Assembly (NCBI RefSeq): GCF_030272615.1
Contig: NC_081412.1
Span: 668,673,852-668,737,851, forward strand
Reading direction: 5' to 3'
DNA from: Cryptomeria japonica
Lineage: Eukaryota; Streptophyta; Pinopsida; Cupressales; Cupressaceae
Length of the DNA stretch: 64,000 nucleotides
Position numbers and translations under genes: made by a program
Shown here: positions 57,506-64,000 of the stretch, one piece after another
How positions within the stretch are numbered: position 1 is the first letter of the stretch
Layout of the letters: each line of letters begins with the position of its first letter
The notes under the pieces: generated by a model
What the model saw: only the letters and a program-made list of their open reading frames with translations
Told to the model about the DNA's origin: nothing
Database searches by the model: none

Positions 57506-58763
57506 GGATGTATATGATTTCCATGTATGATGATACAAATGATTCTATATGATTACATGTTTGTGATCATGTTATATATACGATAATGTGATGATGATGC
57601 ATGTATTAATGCTTATATGATGTGATGCATGGAAATATGCCATGATGAAATTTATGCATATGATAATGTTCTATGATACTATTTGATTGTGCATTCGTGA
57701 TTTATGTATGTTATTTATGATGATGTGAAAAATGCACTTAAATGATATGGATAAATGCAAATGTTACTAGTTTTTAAATGATATGGATGAATGCAATCTA
57801 TCTTAACCATGCAAGCCTAATTATGCATTGTTGTCTATTCTGTCGGTCAATTGTTTGTGCCCTTTTTATCATCATTGATCTTTTAAGATGTTGAAAGTTA
57901 GTACAAACATTGATGGTGTAATTGAACCATGATGACCTAAGTATAAGTTACATGGATTTTGATATTGCAAGAGGACACAAGTGTCGAGGTATAATTGAAC
58001 CAAGATGACCTGAGTGTTGTTTGCGTAAAACAGGCAAGAGTTAACCTTTATCCTATACAAATCCAAAATATCCTTGATGATGCATTACTGATCATGTCTT
58101 GCGACAAATTTGTATAGTATGAAGGATTCACTCACAAACAATAGACAAAGAAAAATATCAAACCCCTTCCTTGTTTCTCTAGTTTCAAGACATCCTTGAG
58201 TTGCTTAGGAGATATGATAACAAAAATCAAACTACCATAGATGAACATTCACTCTTATTTATGCCACTTGTGAGATAAAAACATCCTCATAATGGATTTC
58301 AACTTGATTTTGCTTTGGATTCTACCTATGAGTGTTTGGGAAACTGGTTTTAATGTTCAATATTGATTCTTGTGATCTTTGTTTGATGTGCATGTCTCAT
58401 TATTTGTGTGCCTGTTTGTGTAAGCTCAAAGTGAATTGTCCCTACCGAGTTCAAGATTTTGCCCCCAATCTAGACACAACCTTTTATTATAGACATATAC
58501 GATGATCACCAAGCCATGGTGAGATATTTTTGCAATGCTCGAGGTATATACAAGGCCTTTTTACATATATAGATAATGATAGGGAAAAATGGATATATGA
58601 TATATGTACTAATAGATAGAGGAGCCAATCAATCACAAATAGCGCCTGTTGCCAAGTTTTCACTACTTTCTTTTATTGCACTTTTTTTATTGTTTGATTT
58701 TATTTTGTATTTTATTGCTTTTTTAATTTTTTATTGCTTTTTCGTGCATTGGGTAAGTCAAGT
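57506..58763 (-). mobile_element. 3' region of element C, no gene
   Basis: atgatg-rich sequence, then mixed sequence, then T-rich tracts from 58660. Similar in order to 36700-38340 of element A, including a 'cgcctgttgccaagttttca' motif (58645) that matches A's cgcctgtttgccaggttttc (38251). Confidence 0.5.
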
Positions 58764-59566
58764 TTAGAACCTTTCATGATGAATGTTGTTGATAGGTTCA
58801 TCAAACTGATCCCCTTTTCATGTAGATAGTTGATATGCCCCAGATCCATATGTTGTTCTAATGATGAACAAACCTAACCGATTTGGTTGAAATTTTCCCT
58901 TCTTTTCTCAATCCTATTGATTGTGGGGATTCTCTTTTAGTAGAAAGTTTCCAACCTGAAACATTCTTGGCTTCACTGTATGATTATAACTTCTAGACAT
59001 TCATTGTTGATATGCTTTTAGATGATCAAAATCATGTTGACGATTTGCATCTAACAGTTCCAGTTCTTGTTGTCTATTTACCCTGTACTCCTCATCTAGG
59101 ATGAGTCCTTTCAATGATACTTTGAGAGATAACATTTCAACCTCAATGGGTAAGATAGCTTCTAATCCATAGACAAGTGCATATGGTGTGGCTCTAATAG
59201 AGGTGTGAATACTAGTTCAATATGCCCATAAGGTAGGATTTAATTGGACATGTCAATCATGGCCAACATCATTTACAATTTTCTTTAGGATTTTTAGGAT
59301 GGTTTTGTTTGAAGCCTTCGCTTGGCCTTTCCCTTGAGGATAATAAGGCTTGGAGAAGCAATGTTGGATATGGAATCTTTCACAAAGTTCTTGCACAACT
59401 TGATCTTGAAGGGTCTACCATTACCAGTGATAATGGAATTAGGAAAGCCATACCGATAGATAATTTAATTCAAAATGAAGGAAGATATTTTCTTGCCAGT
59501 GACAATGGTTAATGGAACTTCAATCCACTTTGTGATATATTCAGTGGTTGTGATATTAATCCAAAA
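58764..59566 (-). pseudogene. Integrase remnant of element C (core to GPY/F module)
   Basis: Minus-strand text: TTEYITKWIEVPL (usual motif D-Y-F-T-K-W), IIYRYGFPNSIITGNGRPF (usual I-S/T-D-N-G-x-x-F), IASPSLIILKGKAKRR, ATPYALVYGLEAILPIEVE, then VGNFLLKEN and GKFQPNRLGLFII. It matches Ty3 integrase order. The Asp of the first motif reads Glu and the Asp of ITDNG reads Gly, so both catalytic acids seen are altered. Nonsense codons and frameshifts are also present. It is truncated at its N-terminal side by a junction at about 59566. Confidence 0.8.
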
Positions 59567-59605
59567 ATGCAAGTTAGAGAGGAATTTTAGGAATTTAATA
59601 TTTAT
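59567..59605. repeat. Short inverted LTR piece at the integrase/LTR junction
   Basis: atgcaagttagagaggaatt plus ttaggaattt (59567-59597) pairs with aaatttctaaaatccctccc plus caacttgtac (about 59607-59636). The integrase remnant abuts an inverted fragment of the same LTR segment found at the centre of 53247-54032. Confidence 0.65.
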
Positions 59606-61070
59606 TTAAATTTCTAAAATCCCTCCCCAACTTGTACTTTCTATAAAATGCAAGTTGCAAGTTAACCTTTTTCCTAATCATGTCTAAACCCCTAATATTA
59701 TCCTAATCACCCTTTAATGGTTTGCACATTCCTAAACCTAAGGTTAACCCAAAACCCATCAACTCAAGCCTTTAATGACTTTCTCTAAAGTCTTCAAACC
59801 TTTAATGGTTTCATTCTAGAGACTTCTAAAGCCTTTAATGGTTTCCCTCAAAGTCTTCAAGCCTTTAATGGTTTCCTTCTAGAGCCTTCTTAAGCCTTTA
59901 ATGACTTCCTTCAAGTCTTCAAGCATTTAATGCTTTATCCCCCTTTTTCTCATATAAATAAATTAAGATTTATTTAAATAAAATCTAAAATTCACATTCA
60001 CATTTAAATAAATCAATATTTATTTAGATATCTATCCAAATGCAAGTTTCACCAATAAATTGAAATAAATAAATTTTATTCCAATTAAAAATTCTAAAAT
60101 CCCTCCCACTTGCATTCTCCTACAAATCCACTTAGCCACTTATCTTTTCTTCTAGAATATTCTAATCTCTTCCAATTTAGCCTAATACCCTTCTAATCAT
60201 TTGCACATTCCTTAAGAAGGAGTCACTTCTCAAAAATACACGAAGTCTTCATAAAGCATTAAAAGCTTTATTTCGTCAACAAGATAACCTCCAAAGTCTT
60301 CTAAAAATTCTAAGGCTCTTACATAACTATTAATGGCTAACTCACCATTGACCCTTGGTTACAGACTATCTCTCTAACCTAACCATCCTTTTAACTCATG
60401 GGTCTCTTCAATCATTCATTGCTTTGACCATGGTTATCCTTTAACCCTTGCACAAGAGTTTATTCTTTGGATAAAATCTTTATCCATTAACTCAACCCTA
60501 ACCAAACCCCCTAGGGTAACCACCATGTCTTCTCAGTCATTTAATGCCTCTTATATTTCCTCTCAAGCCTTCTCATGTTGACAATTGTCACCATTTCATT
60601 GGTGAAAATTGTAAACATGGATTGAGGATCACCAAATTCTCAATCAATCCTAACCCTTGTTAAGATTATTCAATCTTGACCATCCAATTGCCCATTTCTT
60701 CTATAAATAGGACTCATTCCTTCATTATCAAGGTCACCACTTCTTAGTCTTAGAATCTACATTTTGTCTCTCTTTGGTTATCTCATGAGCTTAAGCATTT
60801 AGAAGCATTTTTATCAATAGGATATCATTAGCATAACATACCATGTTAGCACCGTATATCATGTTAGCACAACATCTCTTTATCAATAGCATAATCTTGT
60901 TGATCTTGGTTCTATAGGTATATAGATCATTTCATCATATATATAACTCGTTCTTTGATTTTTCATTCTAAGGATCAATTGCTCAATGATCTGAGAGCAA
61001 TCATGATTTAAAGAATCCTTGAAGATAGAGGACAATGAGACTCTTTTGAAGGATTGGTTTGTTTAATTAG
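59600..61070 (+). mobile_element. Plus-strand LTR remnant (D family), 5' end missing
   Basis: Aligns, reversed, with the LTRs at 1880-3293 and 12395-13855. Shared blocks include 'ttaaccYttgcacaagagtt', 'gttgacaattgtcaccattt', a TATAAATAGG near 60702 and 'atgatctgagagcaa'. The TGTAGACACC start is missing here; one plus-strand copy of it lies at 53247. Similarity fades after about 61070. Confidence 0.7.
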
Positions 61071-61940
61071 TTTACTAAGTTAGTACTTATATCTAATGTT
61101 TCATTGGTATGTTAGTTTCGTGTTTTTCTATTTGATTGACTGACCCACTATTCTAGCATACAATATCTTATGTTCATTGTGTTTATCTTTATGCTTGTTC
61201 ATTATCTCCTTGTGAATGTGTTTCTATTTTTGTAATCGTTAATATTTGTAACTAAAATTTGCACCATCTCTCCACTAGATTAGTGTTAGGAAGAATTATC
61301 CACGCCTAAGATTCCTTTCACACCATGTCTCATCAACAATGCCTTTGACAAAAGAGTTTGCACTTATTGGAATCTTGAACCATCTTCTAATCTGCCTTGA
61401 GCTTTAGAATTGGATACAAAATCACCTTCGCTATTGTCCTATGTAACTAATCCATTGAATTGACTGAAATTCATAAGGATTGATCTAATCAACACCATTC
61501 TTTCAACTCAATCTAGTGAATTGTTACATTATCAAGTACAAAAGGGGATTTTATAGAAGGATATAATTTCAGGTTATACCGTATATTCAATGTATGACCA
61601 AACCATACAACTTATGTCTTTAAATAAATAAGATGATCTTATCAGACAAATTATATATTCATACATTTCATAATCTCAATCAATGACACGACTTGATAGA
61701 TAAATTTTGTGTTTAGCAAGATCCAAAGAGCATTAAATTAGAGATGAGATTGTGAACATAAGCCTAGAATAACTTCACATCAATGGTCATTATGCTAAAT
61801 GGATCTAGACCTCATGTTGTATCAAGTTTCCAATAAATTGAATAAACAATTGTTGAGCTTAATATGCCATATTTCTTTTTTTGGTGAACAAAAACTTCTA
61901 TTCGGATAATATGTATGCAACATTTACATAGACTACTATT
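61071..61940. other. Sequence after the LTR remnant, unassigned
   Basis: May include the end of the LTR and leader of a plus-strand element, but no primer-binding site or frame was recognised. Confidence 0.3.
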
Positions 61941-61944
61941 TAGT

Positions 61945-62165
61945 TGACTATTTGAGCTTTGATAAAATATGGAATGTTGATCTGATTTTTTTATTTTGTC
62001 AATTCAAGAAACACTAGAGTTTTTTTTATCCTCTAAAATACAAGTTTGACTTGAAAATTGTTTAAGATTTGATGAAATATATAACATTGATGTAAATTTT
62101 TGGTTTCATCAATTTAGGAAACCCTAGAATTTATTTTTTATTCTTGAATATAAGTTTGACTTTAC
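61945..62165. repeat. Degenerate tandem duplication of ~110 bp
   Basis: gctttgataaaatatggaatgttgat and gatttgatgaaatatataacattgat head two blocks. Each continues to a gtcaattcaagaaacactag / atcaatttaggaaaccctag line and ends 'aagtttgactt'. Confidence 0.65.
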
Positions 62166-64000
62166 TCTCATGTTTAGAAGTAAATTATGGTCTTGACCTT
62201 GCACCTTATTGTACAACTAAAATGTTAAAGGGGTCTACAATTAATTAACTATGAATTTTATTTTAAGGGGATTACAAGAAACTTTCTTTCTTTAGTTTCA
62301 TTCATTTCTACTAAATATCAAATTACTAAAAAAATGAATTAGATTTATTTGAATACACTTACAAGAATTTGGTGCTCTAGTAGACTCGTTTGTCGAAAAG
62401 TGTTTAATAATTGGTATTGGTAATAACATGAGTTAGTTGAATTTATGAATAAAAATAAACAGTTGATATCAATAAGATGGGGTTGAATTTAACAAAATTT
62501 GTTTCCTTCTTACCATCATTACCTTCTTGACAATTTTTTTTATGACTTCCGTTGTTGCTTACTTTCTCTCTACTACATCTGATTTGTAGGTTGTGTATTG
62601 TCTTCAGTGTCTTCAATTTAGAGGTTGCCTACATAAAGCATGATACGTAGAGCATTAAGAGCATATAGCTACAAAAACTAGAAGGGGTAAGATATTATAG
62701 ACTTGTGTTGGATTTCATTGGGTTGTTGCTACATCATGCACAAGATGAAAGGAAAACTGAAATTAATAAATTCATTAGAGAAAATCATAGATGTAGAAAA
62801 CTGCAAATCGATAATAAAGAACTGTTCATTCAGACAAATGACAAAGTGTTGGAAAATAATAATATGTTCAAGATTAGACCATTTATATATATCATAGGTG
62901 ATTGTCTTTTTGACTCCTTCCAGTTGTTGTTACATATGCAATACACTTTTGTATAACTACGCAATGAAACTATTGACCACTTTATAAGTAGCTTACAAAA
63001 CAATGATTCTAAAGCTTTATTTTCATACAACTACGAGCTAGACACATATACATTGTATGAATTACATGGACTGAATGATGATGACATATATATGTGATGT
63101 ATGTGATTGTCAGTAGTTTGAAATCCAAATTGTAATGAGTATGGCCTTTGGGGGGGGCCTATTTTGTATTAAGTGGCTAGCCAAATGGCTAAAGATCTGA
63201 TTGTGTATCTAGCCTTCAACAAGTAAGTTAAAGTATTTACAATTCAATGAGAGTTTATAAAACAATGCATATGCTATCTTTTTCCATGACAAAAACCCTA
63301 TATAGGGACACTTTGAACCACTTATTAACAAAAACCCTATATAAGGCACACATTCACCAATTTGAAAAGTCTAAGATAAGTTTCTATTTAGATAATAGCT
63401 TTACAAAAGACAAGTAGGTGGAATGTCTAACTTATGATAGAGTGCATTGCCGGTATCAGATCGTGGTAATATCCTTTTTAATACAATTAATACTTTGGAC
63501 AAACAATGAATATGATAGTCAATCTCTTATATGATGCATGAATCGATCATTTTGCAGTGCAATACTCTATGGAGATAAAGTAGCAATGACTTGCATAGAA
63601 ACATGCATCAAATGTATGACCTAATCATTAGTTGTGGGGTCGCAATCTAGGAAGCATTCGTTGCAAAGTTTGGAGACCCATATGAATAGAAAAAAATTGA
63701 AGGAGCTTATTTTTGTTTTGAATGGCTATCCTACATTTTGCAAGTGAAGATGAAAATTTGGTCAGCAACCACTAACATCTATATAAAGAATACTGCAAGT
63801 GTCTAAGACCAACTAGAGTATACAATATTATGTGTTGGGTGAACTCACAATAATGGTTCCCACTTTTTTGCCACTTTTTGACACTGAGATGAATAATTTT
63901 AAAATAATCTTCAACTTCTGTGAACTATAACTTTAAACTATTAAAAATTTGAAGATGATGTAAATTAGTGATTTGTAGCATTTTGTCTGTAGATTATATA
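62166..64000. other. No gene recognised
   Basis: AT-rich sequence with short frames only. A duplicated aaaaccctatata word occurs at 63292 and 63331. Confidence 0.35.

Larger units (their letters stand above)
54033..59566 (-). mobile_element. Element C: 3' part of a Tat-like element
   Basis: Minus-strand internal sequence between a polypurine tract (left) and an integrase remnant (right). It lacks gag, protease and reverse transcriptase, because the left-to-right order ends at a junction with an LTR piece at 59566-59600. It contains a retroposed insert (54736-55902), a 115-bp tandem array and T-rich stretches after the integrase end (58660-58745), like element A. Confidence 0.65.

Overview
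This window is nuclear DNA of a seed plant, most likely a conifer or other gymnosperm. The grounds are AT-rich sequence dominated by nested Ty3-type (Tat-like) LTR retrotransposons, a chromovirus-like element, hAT and SINE remnants, and one small conserved host gene whose first intron is about 10 kb. The organism call is inference; there is no bacterial, organellar or CRISPR signal.

The only confident host gene is elongin C on the minus strand: exons 28665-28554, 18488-18382 and 16241-16163. Its first intron holds a gag-protease-only chromovirus-like element (19106 to about 24.3 kb), a hAT transposase remnant (about 24.4-26.4 kb) and a SINE-like unit (27.24-27.6 kb). Its second intron holds another SINE (17.7-18.06 kb). 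As read, the exon 1/exon 2 junction carries one extra base in a homopolymer run.

Layout: 1-8873 holds two minus-strand Tat-like elements. Element D's 5' LTR (1880-3293) is inserted in the gag of element E (5' LTR 7855-8873), and a Ty1/copia-type LTR sits in E's leader. 8874-12394 is degraded repeat. 12395-13855 is a solo D-family LTR with a 5-bp target duplication. 14-28.7 kb is the elongin C locus. 29.46-50.65 kb is a three-copy tandem array of a roughly 1-kb unit; element B (30941-49097) interrupts the second copy, and element A (34127-45552, duplication GGTAC) interrupts B's protease. A carries gag, protease and only the end of integrase in one frame broken by nonsense codons. It also carries an antisense, intron-containing plant mobile domain (PMD) gene copy beside its 3' LTR.

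50.65-61.1 kb holds a small segmental duplication, a 786-bp fold-back made of two head-to-head LTR ends (53247-54032), the 3' part of a minus-strand Tat-like element C with an integrase remnant (59566-58764), and a plus-strand LTR remnant (59600 to about 61.1 kb). Within C lies a retroposed sequence (54736-55902) with 17-bp target duplications, a poly(A) tail and an intact 194-codon reading frame of unknown function. I recognise nothing in the last 1.8 kb.

No reverse transcriptase domain was seen in any retrotransposon here, so A, B, C and F look non-autonomous, truncated or dead. The most unusual items are the antisense PMD gene with a minisatellite intron, the retroposed unknown gene, the fold-back LTR, and family-specific CpG motifs repeated in the 5' leaders.
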